From: Acidobacteriota bacterium | GTDB taxonomy: Bacteria; Acidobacteriota; Blastocatellia; Pyrinomonadales; Pyrinomonadaceae | NCBI GenBank assembly: GCA_023389035.1 | Contig: JAEWFC010000004.1 | Span: 62,001-126,000 of the forward strand | DNA length: 64,000 bases | Direction of reading: 5' to 3' | Shown: positions 44,055 through 53,247 of the stretch, one piece after another | How the letters are laid out: each line of letters starts with the position of its first letter | How positions within the stretch are numbered: the first letter of the stretch is position 1 | The notes under the pieces: generated by a model | What the model was told of the DNA's origin: nothing | Database searches by the model: none | The model's input: the letters and a program-made list of their open reading frames with translations, nothing else | Made by a program: the position numbers and the translations under genes

Positions 44055-45077
44055 TCACGAAGCGGCCGCGTCAGCCGCCTGTAGTTTATCAATGATCGCT
44101 CTTGCGAAATCATCCGTTTTCGCGGTGCCGCCCAGATCCTTCGTGAGCGAGGTGCCGTCGGCGAACACTTCGAGCATCGCCTTTTCCGCCCGATCTGCTG
44201 CGTCGTTCTCGTTTATGTGACGGAGCATAAGGATAGCCGACATCAGGATCGCAGTTGGATTAGCGATGCCTTGGCCGGCGATGTCCGGAGCGGACCCGTG
44301 TACTGCTTCAAATACAGCGCCCTGCTCACCGATATTCGCACCAGGTGCCAAGCCGAGGCCGCCGATGAGGCCCGCACAGAGGTCAGAGAGAATATCCCCG
44401 TAAAGGTTCTCCATAACCAGCACGTCAAACTGTTCGGGTCGCATGACGAGCTGCATACAGCAGTTGTCGATGATCTTGTCGTCCGCCTCTATGGCCGGGA
44501 ATTCCTTCGCAACATTGTAAAAGCAGTCAAGGAAAAGACCGTCCGAAAGCTTCATGATGTTAGCTTTATGCACGGCCGTCACCTTTTTTCTGCCGTGGCT
44601 CTGGGCGAACTCGAACGCGTAACGGGCGATCCGCGTCGAAGCTTTTTCAGTGATGATCTTTAAGCTCTCGACGACGCCCGGTATGACGATGTGCTCAAGG
44701 CCGGAGTACAAACCTTCGGTATTTTCGCGAACGATGACCAGATCGAGTTCAGGGTTGCGGCTCTGAATATTCGGTAAGGCCTTTACAGGTCTCACGTTCG
44801 CATAAAGATCGAGAGCTTTGCGTAGTCCCACATTAACCGAGGTGAAGCCCTTACCAACCGGCGTCATCACTGGCCCCTTCAATGCCACCTTGTTCTTTTT
44901 GATCGAGTCGATCGCCGAATCAGGCAATGTAGTCCCGTATTTTTCGAGTGCCTGGGCTCCGAGAATGTGGGTTTCCCATTCGACGTCGATGCCCGTGGCC
45001 TCGATGATGCGAACTGTTGCGGCAAATATCTCCGGGCCTATCCCATCGCCCGGTATCAATGTGATCGTGTGTTTCAT
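44055..45077 (-). CDS. Isocitrate dehydrogenase (NAD-type IDH/IMDH family)
   Basis: A 340-aa beta-decarboxylating dehydrogenase. Start ITLIPGDGIGPEIFAATVRI; substrate segment VGLRKALDLYANVRPVKAL with VIVRENTEGLYSG; metal/substrate loop VLVMENLYGDILSDLCAGLI; nucleotide loop VHGSAPDIAGQGIANPTAIL. The NTEGLYSG variant favours isocitrate over isopropylmalate, and the short length points to the homodimeric NAD-dependent type. It would serve the TCA cycle. A role in leucine or lysine synthesis is less likely because no leu or lys genes are adjacent. Confidence 0.85.
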   Translation of the reverse strand: MKHTITLIPGDGIGPEIFAATVRIIEATGIDVEWETHILGAQALEKYGTTLPDSAIDSIKKNKVALKGPVMTPVGKGFTSVNVGLRKALDLYANVRPVKALPNIQSRNPELDLVIVRENTEGLYSGLEHIVIPGVVESLKIITEKASTRIARYAFEFAQSHGRKKVTAVHKANIMKLSDGLFLDCFYNVAKEFPAIEADDKIIDNCCMQLVMRPEQFDVLVMENLYGDILSDLCAGLIGGLGLAPGANIGEQGAVFEAVHGSAPDIAGQGIANPTAILMSAILMLRHINENDAADRAEKAMLEVFADGTSLTKDLGGTAKTDDFARAIIDKLQAADAAAS

Positions 45078-45104
45078 AAATTCAGAAAGTGTAAACGATT
45101 ATCT

Positions 45105-45110
45105 TATAAT
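45105..45110 (+). promoter_or_regulatory. -10 box of the thiO gene
   Basis: Consensus TATAAT 14 bp before the ATG at 45124, implying a leader of only a few bases. The expected -35 position (TCAGAA) is weak. Confidence 0.45.
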
Positions 45111-45123
45111 ATTTTTTCGTTTT

Positions 45124-46251
45124 ATGAATGCGTTGATCATCGGTGCCGGGATCATCGGTTTAAGCATCGCCTGCGAGCTCCATCGCCGTGGCGTGGGCCA
45201 AATTACTGTGCTTGAGAAAGGTTCTGCAGGCGGCGAAGCCTCGTGGGCAGCGGCGGGGATGCTCGCACCGCACGCTGAGGCTACAGAGGCTGATCGATTG
45301 TTTCAACTCGGCACTGAGTCGATCAATTTATATCCGCAATTCGTTGCCGAGCTGCAAAATGAGACGGGGATCGATCCCGAACTGGATCGGTCCGGAACGC
45401 TGCAGCTGGGGTTTACTGAAGGCGAGATGAGGTCGCTGGTCGAGAAAAACAGGCTTCAGCGATCGATGGGAACGTCTTCCATCTTGAACGGTGATGCGGT
45501 TCTTGAGATCGAACCATCGATCTCAACGCAAGTAGTCGGTGGCCTTTTGTACCGGTCTGACCATCAGGTCGACAATCGAAAACTTCTCGCTGCCCTTCGC
45601 GAGTACTGCCGCCTGAATTCCATGGAGATCATCGAGAACTGCCCGGTTGAAGCGGTGGGAATATCCGGCAATTCCGCTTGGGGAGCAAAGGTGAATGGCC
45701 GTCAATTCCCAGCCGACGTTACGATACTTGCAACCGGTGCCTGGTCGTCACTCATCGAACCCCGAGACCGTTTGGGATTAAATGTGCGGCCAATACGCGG
45801 TCAAATGATCGTTTATCATCCGAACACGCCGCTGCTCACGAAGGTGATTTATGGGTCGGAATGCTATCTGGTACCGCGAGCCGATGGGCGATTGCTGGTC
45901 GGAGCGACCGTCGAAGAAGCGGGCTTCGATCGGTCGGTAACGACGACTGCCGTCGCAGCACTGCGAAATGCGGCTGAGGCGGTGATCCCTGCACTTTCGA
46001 CGCTCGAGATCGTTGATGCGTGGGCGGGGTTACGACCGGCCGCTCCGGACAAGATGCCTGTAATTGGAACCATCCAGGGGGTGGATAGACTTCTTGTAGC
46101 GACGGCACATTATAGAAACGGCATATTGCTGGCACCGATAACGGCGAAACTAGTCGCGGACAAAGTAATTGATGGAACCGATAGTGCATACTTCACCGCT
46201 TTTTCGCCGGACCGCTTCACGGCTAGTGCTTCGGCCGTCAACCAAAGTTAA
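45124..46251 (+). CDS. thiO: Glycine oxidase ThiO-like FAD-dependent oxidoreductase
   Basis: A 375-aa D-amino-acid oxidase-family flavoenzyme. The ATG at 45124 starts directly at the FAD dinucleotide fold (MNALIIGAGIIGLSIACELH); upstream codons to 44818 are antisense to the dehydrogenase gene. Further blocks are SAGGEASWAAAGMLAPHAEA (flavin contact), VRPIRGQMIVYH, and the C-terminal RPAAPDKMPVIG with HYRNGILLAPITA. ThiO oxidises glycine to iminoacetate for the thiamine thiazole in aerobes. No other thi genes are next to it, so a general amino-acid oxidase is possible. It heads a tight plus-strand run. Confidence 0.82.
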   Translation: MNALIIGAGIIGLSIACELHRRGVGQITVLEKGSAGGEASWAAAGMLAPHAEATEADRLFQLGTESINLYPQFVAELQNETGIDPELDRSGTLQLGFTEGEMRSLVEKNRLQRSMGTSSILNGDAVLEIEPSISTQVVGGLLYRSDHQVDNRKLLAALREYCRLNSMEIIENCPVEAVGISGNSAWGAKVNGRQFPADVTILATGAWSSLIEPRDRLGLNVRPIRGQMIVYHPNTPLLTKVIYGSECYLVPRADGRLLVGATVEEAGFDRSVTTTAVAALRNAAEAVIPALSTLEIVDAWAGLRPAAPDKMPVIGTIQGVDRLLVATAHYRNGILLAPITAKLVADKVIDGTDSAYFTAFSPDRFTASASAVNQS

Positions 46252-46254
46252 AGA

Positions 46255-47646
46255 ATGAAATTCCTATTAATAGCAGTGCTCATATTCGCTGCGACGGCCC
46301 AGGCGCAGTCCGGCCGTTCCGCTTCAGTATCTCGATCCGAAAATGGCGAAAGAACCGCTAAGCAGATGTTTGACGAAGCGAACGAGTACAACCGGGTAAA
46401 ATTCGCAGAATATCAGGCCAAGAAGGTGCCGTTTAGCGAACAGCTTAGGCAGAAGACCGATAAAGAGCGAAAGCAGCTAGCCGCGAAGTATGCAGCGATC
46501 GCGAGCGCACGGAGATCAACCGATCCGGACGAGATCTATTTCGCCGGCATGCTGCACTGGATCGCAGAAAATATGGACATGACGGCGGAAACGCTTGTGA
46601 GGTTCATTGCGGGGACAGAAGACGCGACGCGGCGGCAAAATGCCCTTGCAATTTTGGTTTTCGTCCACGCAAAACTCGGAAAGCTGGACGACGCAACAAA
46701 ATATTACGCCGATTACGAGAAGGGGGCAGTAAAAACGAGCGAGATCTGGCGTATGAACACCGAGATCGCGAAAGGATTTATCGGGAAGCGTGATCTTGAG
46801 AATGCTGCGGCGTATGCATCGAGGGGCTATGCAGCAGCGAAAGAGTTGATCCGCGAGCCCGGTAGCCGTGTCAATCCGCTGGATGCTGCTCTCGACGCCG
46901 GGATGCTGGTATTTGAAGCCCACAGGTCCGCAAATAGGATCGCGGATGCTGATGCTGTCCTCAATGATCTGCGGCAAACGGCCGCAAGCATAAAGCACGC
47001 CCTTTTATATTTTTACGCGACTGACAAATTGATCACTCACCAGATCGATACCGGCAGGAAAGAGCTGGCGATGGAAACCTATCTATCCTCGCTGATCGAG
47101 GCCGGTAAAACAGTCGGGACGCCGCAGGGCAATGAGGCCATAGACAGGCTGAAACGCCGTGAGAAGCATTACAAAATGCTTGGCGAGCCCGCGACCGAGC
47201 TTTTTGGGATCGACAAGTGGTTTCCCGGAACGCAGCGCCCACTGTCGGAGATGAAGGGCAAGGTGGTACTGCTCGATTTCTGGGCGACATGGTGCGGACC
47301 GTGCTTCGATGCTTTCCCACACTTTCGGGAGTGGCATGCGGATCTCTCGGACAAGGGCCTGGTGATCTTAGGCATTACACGTTATTACGGGCGGGGCGAG
47401 GGATTCGATGTGGACGAGCCGAACGAGATCCTTTTCCTGAAGCGGTTTCGTGAAAAGCACGCCTTGCCATATGATTTCGTCGTCACAAAGGATCAGCAAC
47501 TGCATGGGGCGTACGGTGCCGTAGCATTGCCAACCGCCATATTGATCGACCGCAAAGGCGTGGTACGCTACATCGATACGGGATCGAGCCCAAGCAGGCT
47601 TGAAGAGATGCGTGCGATGGTACTGAAATTGATCGACGAGGAATGA
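46255..47646 (+). CDS. Exported TlpA-like thioredoxin-domain protein
   Basis: A 463-aa periplasmic protein: signal peptide MKFLLIAVLIFAATAQAQ, a helical TPR-like N-terminal domain (about 40-310), and a C-terminal thioredoxin fold (about 320-460) with the redox pair WCGPC at 346-350 and a cis-Pro loop VALPTAILIDRKG. TlpA/ResA proteins reduce disulfides outside the cytoplasm, for example in cytochrome maturation. It starts 3 bp after thiO and ends 3 bp before the methyltransferase gene. Confidence 0.85.
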   Translation: MKFLLIAVLIFAATAQAQSGRSASVSRSENGERTAKQMFDEANEYNRVKFAEYQAKKVPFSEQLRQKTDKERKQLAAKYAAIASARRSTDPDEIYFAGMLHWIAENMDMTAETLVRFIAGTEDATRRQNALAILVFVHAKLGKLDDATKYYADYEKGAVKTSEIWRMNTEIAKGFIGKRDLENAAAYASRGYAAAKELIREPGSRVNPLDAALDAGMLVFEAHRSANRIADADAVLNDLRQTAASIKHALLYFYATDKLITHQIDTGRKELAMETYLSSLIEAGKTVGTPQGNEAIDRLKRREKHYKMLGEPATELFGIDKWFPGTQRPLSEMKGKVVLLDFWATWCGPCFDAFPHFREWHADLSDKGLVILGITRYYGRGEGFDVDEPNEILFLKRFREKHALPYDFVVTKDQQLHGAYGAVALPTAILIDRKGVVRYIDTGSSPSRLEEMRAMVLKLIDEE

Positions 47647-47649
47647 CCG

Positions 47650-48315
47650 ATGGCAAAGGTTAGCGTCCAGCGCAACAGGGCCAAAACTCAAAGCTTCTAT
47701 GATCGGATTGCCGATGTGCATAACCTCGCACTGAGGGTTAACGGCTATCGATCGTCGGTCGCAAAATACCTGCGTTCACTTGATCTCAGGATCGACGGCG
47801 AAAGCTACGTGCTCGATGCGGGCAGCGGAACGGGTATCGTTACACTTGGCTTTGCCGACAGCGGGTACCGGCCGAAGAAGACGGTAGCGTTCGATCTTTC
47901 GAGAAAGTCGCTGCAGATCGCTGCCGAGCAGTTTGAAAAAGAAGAGCGGATCGACACGGAAATGATGTCGCCGGTACAGGGCAATATTTTGGAACTGCCT
48001 TTCGCTGACGAAACTTTTCAAGTTGTCCTATCATGCGGTGTACTTGAGTACGTTTCACTAGACGCCGGGCTCCGTGAACTAGCTCGTGTACTGAAACCCG
48101 GCGGCCGTCTCGTTCTGATACCGGTAAAGCCCTCACTGGTGGGTTCGGTTCTTGAATTTCTGTACAAATTCAAAGCTCATCCCGAGAAGGATGTGAGGCG
48201 GATTTCACAGCGTTATTTCGATATCGTTGGTGATCATGAATTTCCATTAAACGAACCGATCGCCTGGTCCAAAAAGATCTTTCTACTGGAAAAACCCGTC
48301 CCATCCAAACCGTGA
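47650..48315 (+). CDS. Class I SAM-dependent methyltransferase
   Basis: A 221-aa methyltransferase. Motif I is YVLDAGSGTGIVTLGFADSG; motif II acid is VAFDLSRKSLQIAAEQF; motif IV region is LELPFADETFQVVLSCGVLE; post-IV LARVLKPGGRLVLIPVKP. Similar to ubiquinone/menaquinone-type and small-molecule methyltransferases; substrate unknown. Its stop overlaps the GDPD start by 4 bp (GTGA), implying coupled translation. Confidence 0.85.
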   Translation: MAKVSVQRNRAKTQSFYDRIADVHNLALRVNGYRSSVAKYLRSLDLRIDGESYVLDAGSGTGIVTLGFADSGYRPKKTVAFDLSRKSLQIAAEQFEKEERIDTEMMSPVQGNILELPFADETFQVVLSCGVLEYVSLDAGLRELARVLKPGGRLVLIPVKPSLVGSVLEFLYKFKAHPEKDVRRISQRYFDIVGDHEFPLNEPIAWSKKIFLLEKPVPSKP

Positions 48316-49124
48316 TCCCGAAGATAATAGCTCATCGCGGCGACAGCATTAACGCTCCTGAGAACACCTTCGCCTCATTTCAAAAAGCCATTGACGCCGG
48401 TGCCGACGGGATCGAGTTTGACGTGCGGTTGGCGGGGGATGGCGAGGCCGTTGTGATCCACGACGATTCGCTCCTTCGCACTGCCGGGCTTGCTAGCAGT
48501 GTAAGTGATACGACATCTGACCAGCTTGCACGAATCGATGTTGGCAGCTGGTTCAATAGGGAGAATGAGCGTCGGGCTTGCGATTCATTCTCGACCGAGT
48601 CGGTCCGAACGCTGGCGGAAACGTTGGACTATTTGAGCAGTTATCAGGGCTCGATCTATATCGAATTAAAATGCGATGAAAGCGATGTTGAGACGCTGAC
48701 AGCACGTGTAGCCGCGACCCTTCACCAAAAGCATCGTGCAGGAGTAGTGGTAAAGAGCTTCAAACTTGGAGTTATTCCGCGAATGCGATCGCTTCTGCCA
48801 GGCATCCGAACTGCAGCATTGTTTGCGCCAAAGATCCGAAACGTTCTTCGGAAAGAAAAATATTTAGTTGAAATTGCCCACGAACTGGGAGCAGACGAGC
48901 TTTCCCTACACTACACTCTGGCGACCAAGAAATTAGTCCGGAAGGCAGACGATCGCGGGATGGCAACCGTTGTCTGGACGGCCGACAGCCCGCGATGGAT
49001 AAAGCGTGCGATGCGGTTAGGTTTGGCCGCGATCATCACGAATGACCCCGGATCAATGTTGGCTCGCCGCCGGGAGCTAGCCGCCAATTCTATTGAGCAG
49101 GCCTCGCAAAGATCGCGTCGCTGA
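48312..49124 (+). CDS. Glycerophosphodiester phosphodiesterase
   Basis: A 270-aa GDPD-family enzyme that splits glycerophosphodiesters to glycerol-3-phosphate and an alcohol. The hallmark residues are clear: IIAHRGDSINAPENTFASFQ, GADGIEFDVRLAGDGEAVVI and HDDSLLRTAG. The TIM barrel continues to AIITNDPGSMLARR. It starts at a GTG overlapping the methyltransferase stop. The last 35 bp overlap the convergent LolA-like gene. No signal peptide, so the cytoplasmic UgpQ-like subtype. Confidence 0.9.
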   Translation: MIPKIIAHRGDSINAPENTFASFQKAIDAGADGIEFDVRLAGDGEAVVIHDDSLLRTAGLASSVSDTTSDQLARIDVGSWFNRENERRACDSFSTESVRTLAETLDYLSSYQGSIYIELKCDESDVETLTARVAATLHQKHRAGVVVKSFKLGVIPRMRSLLPGIRTAALFAPKIRNVLRKEKYLVEIAHELGADELSLHYTLATKKLVRKADDRGMATVVWTADSPRWIKRAMRLGLAAIITNDPGSMLARRRELAANSIEQASQRSRR

Positions 49125-49881
49125 TCTCAACATTATGCTTGACCGCTGTCAGTGAGATCACAAGGTCGTATTGCGGCAGCTTCGTCCGCGACTTAAACGC
49201 TATTTTTACGCCGTCAACTTCACGGTAATCGTCGAGGAAAGTCGATGCAGCCATTCTTCCTTCAGGAGAAACGAGCGTGGTGTCCCAACGCAGAAGCAAT
49301 CCGGTCTTTACATCAAAAAATAGCGTGTCAGGCCCAAGGCCTTCGGGCGTTGCTTTTACAACGTATACTTCCTTGCCTTCGATGATGTCCCGACCGGTCA
49401 CTTCAGCTTGGTTGTAAATGCTCTTCAGACTCGTTTCGCGATCGAATCTTCCTGTCAACAACTGGCGCTTAAGCTCCTCACCGGTTTTCGTACGCAGGCC
49501 TTGCAGTGGGTTGGTTGACCATCCCGTCGTACCGTCAAATCCTTCTGCAAAATCCCCGAGACCGTTGATCTTAAGGAAAGTGACGTTCTTCGCTTCCGGT
49601 GCCGAGTAGCCAAGGATCGTGCCCGTGACACCCATCGGTGACAGGGTCACCGAACCACGCATTTCTCGATTCTTGATCTTTTTCGCCGCGGCGTGTCCAC
49701 CGAGCGCAGCTGCATATTTTTCAAAAACCTCAGCGGCGGTCGGATCTTTCGATTTTTCGATCGCTGCGTTTGCAGCGGCTTTTCTGGTGTCGTCGACTGC
49801 GGAATTTGGCGTCTGAGCATCAGCTGCCAACGAAAGGAGCATGGAAAGGGTTACGATCGATAAAACATTTTTGAAATTCAT
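49090..49881 (-). CDS. LolA-like exported lipoprotein-carrier-fold protein
   Basis: A 263-aa protein with signal peptide (MNFKNVLSIVTLSMLLSLAA). The mature part has the outer-membrane lipoprotein-sorting (LolA/LolB) pattern: helix AEVFEKYAAALGGHAAAKKI, then antiparallel strands (MRGSVTLSPMGVTGTILGYS, GKEVYVVKATPEGLGPDTLF, FFDVKTGLLLRWDTTLVSPE, ASTFLDDYREVDGVKIAFKS). Such proteins are common as uncharacterised periplasmic proteins in this phylum and need not act in the Lol pathway. It follows the S41 protease gene with a 1-bp gap, so the two are cotranscribed. Confidence 0.75.
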   Translation of the reverse strand: MNFKNVLSIVTLSMLLSLAADAQTPNSAVDDTRKAAANAAIEKSKDPTAAEVFEKYAAALGGHAAAKKIKNREMRGSVTLSPMGVTGTILGYSAPEAKNVTFLKINGLGDFAEGFDGTTGWSTNPLQGLRTKTGEELKRQLLTGRFDRETSLKSIYNQAEVTGRDIIEGKEVYVVKATPEGLGPDTLFFDVKTGLLLRWDTTLVSPEGRMAASTFLDDYREVDGVKIAFKSRTKLPQYDLVISLTAVKHNVEISDAIFARPAQ

Positions 49882-49882
49882 C

Positions 49883-51187
49883 TTATTTCCTGTTTGCGTT
49901 GATGTACTCTATCGCTTTCTCAAGCTGCGCGTCACGTCCTGCGAGCATTGCTGAACGGCTGCGGGCGACAGTGATGTCCGGAAAAACGCCGCGGCCTTCT
50001 ATCAGAATATTCTTCGGCGACCGGTAATCCGAGACCGCGTATTGAAAGATCGCGCCTGTCGGCAATGTGTCGAAAACAGATGGCAGGACAGCCCCAGCCG
50101 TGGTTTCTCCAATGACCTTGGCCCTTCCCGACTCCTGCATTCCCGCAGCGAATACTTCACTGGTCGAGCCTGACCCGTGATCGGTCAATATCGCGATGGG
50201 CCCGTTAAACGGCTTTGGCTGCGGATACGCGATGAATGCAATTGAGCTTTCCCGCGTACGCATTACTCCAAGGGAGAACTCCTCCGTAACCAACATCCCG
50301 GCCAGACCTGATGCCATTCCGCCGATGCCGCCCGGGTTTCCGCGCAGATCGACGATAAGACCGTTCGCTCCCGAAAATTCGCGCACGGCTTCTCGTAATT
50401 TGGCCATCTGCGGAACTATCCACATATTAAAACGAATGTAGCCAATGTTTCCGTCGATGAGCCGCGATTCGAAAATGACGGGCTGCGGCGGGAAGTTGCC
50501 GAATGGCTGGGACATTTCTCCACGGAACTCGGTCCTTGAGAGTTTAACCTTTACGGCAGCGTGCTTTGCGTCCGCGAACTCGGCGTCGAGGCTTGTTCCA
50601 GGCTTGCCGTTCAGCCTCGACTCCAGCAATCGTTCGCGATAGACCGTCCGCATCGCTTCAGTCAGCGATCGCCCGCGCTGGGTCGCGTCGAACTCGTCCA
50701 CGATCGAACGGACCGACCGCTCTTCGATCTTGGTAAGGATAAAGCCCGGGACGATCCCGGCCTTTGCGGCTGCCGAGCCCAGCTCCACCCGGTCAACTAC
50801 TGCAGCTCCGTCAAAATACACTATGTCAATACCAACGGTGCCGATCGCTTTTGCCATTTCGTCAGCGCTCAGACCCTTAGGAAAGATGCCGAAGTGCGAA
50901 AGCTTCAGTTCACCAAGCATTTGCCGCAGAAGTGCATGAAGAACATCATCAGTCTCCGCCTTTCTTGCGAGGGGTTCATATTTTGTTCGGACGCCCTGCC
51001 AGTCCACGCCGCCGAAGGTCGGGTCATAATGGCGTTCGTTTATTGTGTTCCAAACCTTTTCGAATGCAGCCGTTCGCCGGGTAGCGCCCTCGTCGAGACC
51101 GGTGGCGACTGCGACGGTCGCCTGAGCGAAAGCCCCGACCGCAAAGATTAATAGTGTAAGAATCGTTAAGGAATATCGCTTAAGCAT
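49883..51187 (-). CDS. S41-family peptidase (Tricorn/Ctp-like) with PDZ domain
   Basis: A 434-aa exported serine protease with signal peptide (1-21). An N-terminal helical domain precedes a PDZ-like segment (VVDRVELGSAAAKAGIVPGF). The catalytic domain contains DLRGNPGGIGGMASGLAGML and the nucleophile region TDHGSGSTSEVFAAGMQ (Ser341/343). The Lys of the CtpA dyad is replaced (GETTAGAVLP), but KLSHFGI (95-101) carries a Ser-His pair as in Tricorn-type enzymes, so a Ser/His/Ser/Glu tetrad is likely. It probably degrades periplasmic proteins or peptides. Confidence 0.85.
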   Translation of the reverse strand: MLKRYSLTILTLLIFAVGAFAQATVAVATGLDEGATRRTAAFEKVWNTINERHYDPTFGGVDWQGVRTKYEPLARKAETDDVLHALLRQMLGELKLSHFGIFPKGLSADEMAKAIGTVGIDIVYFDGAAVVDRVELGSAAAKAGIVPGFILTKIEERSVRSIVDEFDATQRGRSLTEAMRTVYRERLLESRLNGKPGTSLDAEFADAKHAAVKVKLSRTEFRGEMSQPFGNFPPQPVIFESRLIDGNIGYIRFNMWIVPQMAKLREAVREFSGANGLIVDLRGNPGGIGGMASGLAGMLVTEEFSLGVMRTRESSIAFIAYPQPKPFNGPIAILTDHGSGSTSEVFAAGMQESGRAKVIGETTAGAVLPSVFDTLPTGAIFQYAVSDYRSPKNILIEGRGVFPDITVARSRSAMLAGRDAQLEKAIEYINANRK

Positions 51188-51250
51188 TTGTTTCGTAAAT
51201 TCGTGGAACCGCTATTAATCTTACGAGCTTTATGGGGTGATAAGTTTCAG

Positions 51251-51279
51251 TTTTGGGTCTAGACGCGAACCATTATATT
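51251..51279 (+). promoter_or_regulatory. Putative promoter of the cbs gene
   Basis: TTTTGG (51251-51256), 17-bp spacer, TATATT (51274-51279), about 40 bp before the ATG at 51322. Confidence 0.4.
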
Positions 51280-51321
51280 ATCAGGATATTAGACCTCTCT
51301 ATCTGGCAATAAGAATTAATA

Positions 51322-52689
51322 ATGAACTTTTCAAACAATATCCTTGAATTGATCGGCAACACACCATTGGTTCGCGTTAACAATCTGACTCGTGAGCACA
51401 AGATAAAAGCGACCGTTCTCGCTAAGATGGAAAGCCTTAATCCCGGCTATTCGGTGAAGGATCGCATCGGCGTGTCGATGATCGATTGGGCTGAAAAGGA
51501 AGGCGTACTCAAAAAGGGCGGCACGGTGATCGAGGCTACGTCAGGGAATACAGGGATCGGGATGGCCCTGGTCGCTGCGGTCCGCGGCTACAAGTCGATC
51601 TTCGTACTTACGGAAAAGGTGTCTGTCGAGAAAATGCGGTACCTAAAGTCGCTCGGTGCCGATATTGTTGTCTGTCCGGCAGCGGCAAAGCCCGGCACGC
51701 CGGACCATTATGTAGAGACCGCTAAACGCATCTCTCAGGAGACGCCGAACTCTTTCTACCCGGATCAGTATAACCATCCTGCAAATCCGGCCGCCCACTA
51801 CGCGACGACAGGCCCTGAGCTTTGGAGAGACACGGACGGTAAGATCACGCACTTTGTTTCCGGTATAGGAACGGGCGGCACGATCAGCGGAACCGGGCGG
51901 TACCTCAAGGAACAGAATCCAGATGTGAAGATCATCGGTGCGGACCCGTACGGTTCGATCTTTAAGACATATAAAGATTCGGGGCATGTGCCCGAGGCGA
52001 CCCCTTATCTTGTCGAGGGGATCGGACAGAGCTTGCCGGTCGGCAACGCGAATATGAAGGTCATCGATGAGGTGATCAATGTAAGTGACCGAGAGTCTTT
52101 TGAATTCGCTCGGCAACTGTCGCGGCGCGAGGGCATTTTTTGCGGCGGGTCAACCGGAACAAATTTCGCTGCTGCTCTAAAGATCTCGAAAGACCTGGAC
52201 GAGGATGCCGTGGTAGTATTCATCGTCTGCGATACAGGAGAACATTACCTGTCAAAGTTCCACTCCGATGAGTGGATGAAGGAAAAACTCCTGCTCGAGC
52301 CGCAGCGTATCACCGCGGGCCTGATCAGTGAGACAAAGAATTCCGGTGCTCCGGCAGATCTTGTTTTTTGTGCACCCGAAGACCTTGTCAGCCGGGCGCT
52401 GGAGATGATGAGTGAGGCCGGTGTGACGCAGATGCCCGTGCTGGAGGAACACGCTTCGGTGGGCAGCCTAAGGGAAAGTCATATACTTGCGAAGCTGCTG
52501 AAAGATCGCGACCTTTTGAATGGAAAGGTGCAAGACATCATGGACAAGAGTTTCCCGGTGGTCGAGGTAGATACTAATCTGGGAGAAATAAAGACTAAGT
52601 TGCAGAAGCACCCGGCGGTATTGATCGAGGACTTCAAGCGGATCACAGGCATTATCACCCGCTCAGACGTACTCGATCTGCAGCGATGA
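51322..52689 (+). CDS. Cystathionine beta-synthase (PLP domain plus CBS pair)
   Basis: A 455-aa enzyme. The fold-type II PLP domain (1-320) has the Schiff-base lysine K46 in GYSVKDR, TSGNTGIGMALVAAVRG, and the phosphate loop SGIGTGGTISGTGRYLKE. Two C-terminal CBS domains (about 340-455; LVSRALEMMSEAGVTQMPVL and IEDFKRITGIITRSDVLDLQ) distinguish it from plain cysteine synthase and support cystathionine beta-synthase (homocysteine to cystathionine) in transsulfuration. Regulation through the CBS pair is possible. Confidence 0.88.
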   Translation: MNFSNNILELIGNTPLVRVNNLTREHKIKATVLAKMESLNPGYSVKDRIGVSMIDWAEKEGVLKKGGTVIEATSGNTGIGMALVAAVRGYKSIFVLTEKVSVEKMRYLKSLGADIVVCPAAAKPGTPDHYVETAKRISQETPNSFYPDQYNHPANPAAHYATTGPELWRDTDGKITHFVSGIGTGGTISGTGRYLKEQNPDVKIIGADPYGSIFKTYKDSGHVPEATPYLVEGIGQSLPVGNANMKVIDEVINVSDRESFEFARQLSRREGIFCGGSTGTNFAAALKISKDLDEDAVVVFIVCDTGEHYLSKFHSDEWMKEKLLLEPQRITAGLISETKNSGAPADLVFCAPEDLVSRALEMMSEAGVTQMPVLEEHASVGSLRESHILAKLLKDRDLLNGKVQDIMDKSFPVVEVDTNLGEIKTKLQKHPAVLIEDFKRITGIITRSDVLDLQR

Positions 52690-52714
52690 TCCGCGGGCTG
52701 GCATTGATAATGCG

Positions 52715-53185
52715 ATGAAGGACGATAACGCTCAATCGGCACCTGTCAGGAATCACCAGGAGCCCGACATCGATACAACGCCGACACAGACCGATCAGCC
52801 GGCTGTGTCCGAGCGTCGGTGGACCATGCCGGAGCCCGTCTTTCGCAAGACAAGCGGATATCTCCCCCAAGGTTTTGAGCAAAGATTCGCCGGATCATCT
52901 GCCGATCCAGCTCCTGACACCCTTGAGCCCAACGCCGACACGCCTACTGAGCCTTATACCCCGGAACCGGTCGAAATCGAACCGCAGCCTGACGTGCTGA
53001 CGGACTTGGACGAAGTGGATGGAGATGAGACTGCCGTCGAGGCTGTGAATGTGCCCCAGGGGCGCGGAGCAGGAAAGGTTCTAATGATCCTTCTCGGATT
53101 GATCTTGTTCGTTGTTCTCACCATTCTTTTCGCTACCGTGATTTGGTACATCCTCTCGCCGGGCACTGAAGCGACTATCAATTAG
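52715..53185 (+). CDS. Pro/Glu-rich single-pass membrane protein at the head of the FHA-T6SS cluster
   Basis: A 156-aa protein. The first 118 residues are hydrophilic and rich in Pro, Asp, Glu and Thr (TPTEPYTPEPVEIEPQPDVL), with SERRWTMPEPVFRKTSGYLP as the only less acidic block. One TM helix follows (VLMILLGLILFVVLTILFAT, VIWYI) near the C-terminus, leaving about 8 residues outside. Many Thr/Ser sites would suit phosphorylation and binding by the three FHA proteins encoded next, but this is inference. Family unknown. Confidence 0.65.
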   Translation: MKDDNAQSAPVRNHQEPDIDTTPTQTDQPAVSERRWTMPEPVFRKTSGYLPQGFEQRFAGSSADPAPDTLEPNADTPTEPYTPEPVEIEPQPDVLTDLDEVDGDETAVEAVNVPQGRGAGKVLMILLGLILFVVLTILFATVIWYILSPGTEATIN

Positions 53186-53247
53186 CAGCAAAACTTGTCC
53201 TGTTTGTTCGTCAAATACGGGCGGGCTGCGGCGTGCGGCGGATAGAT

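Noticed and set aside
44818..45123. 102-codon N-terminal extension of thiO
   Set aside because: It is antisense to the isocitrate dehydrogenase gene, and the FAD fold begins exactly at the ATG at 45124.
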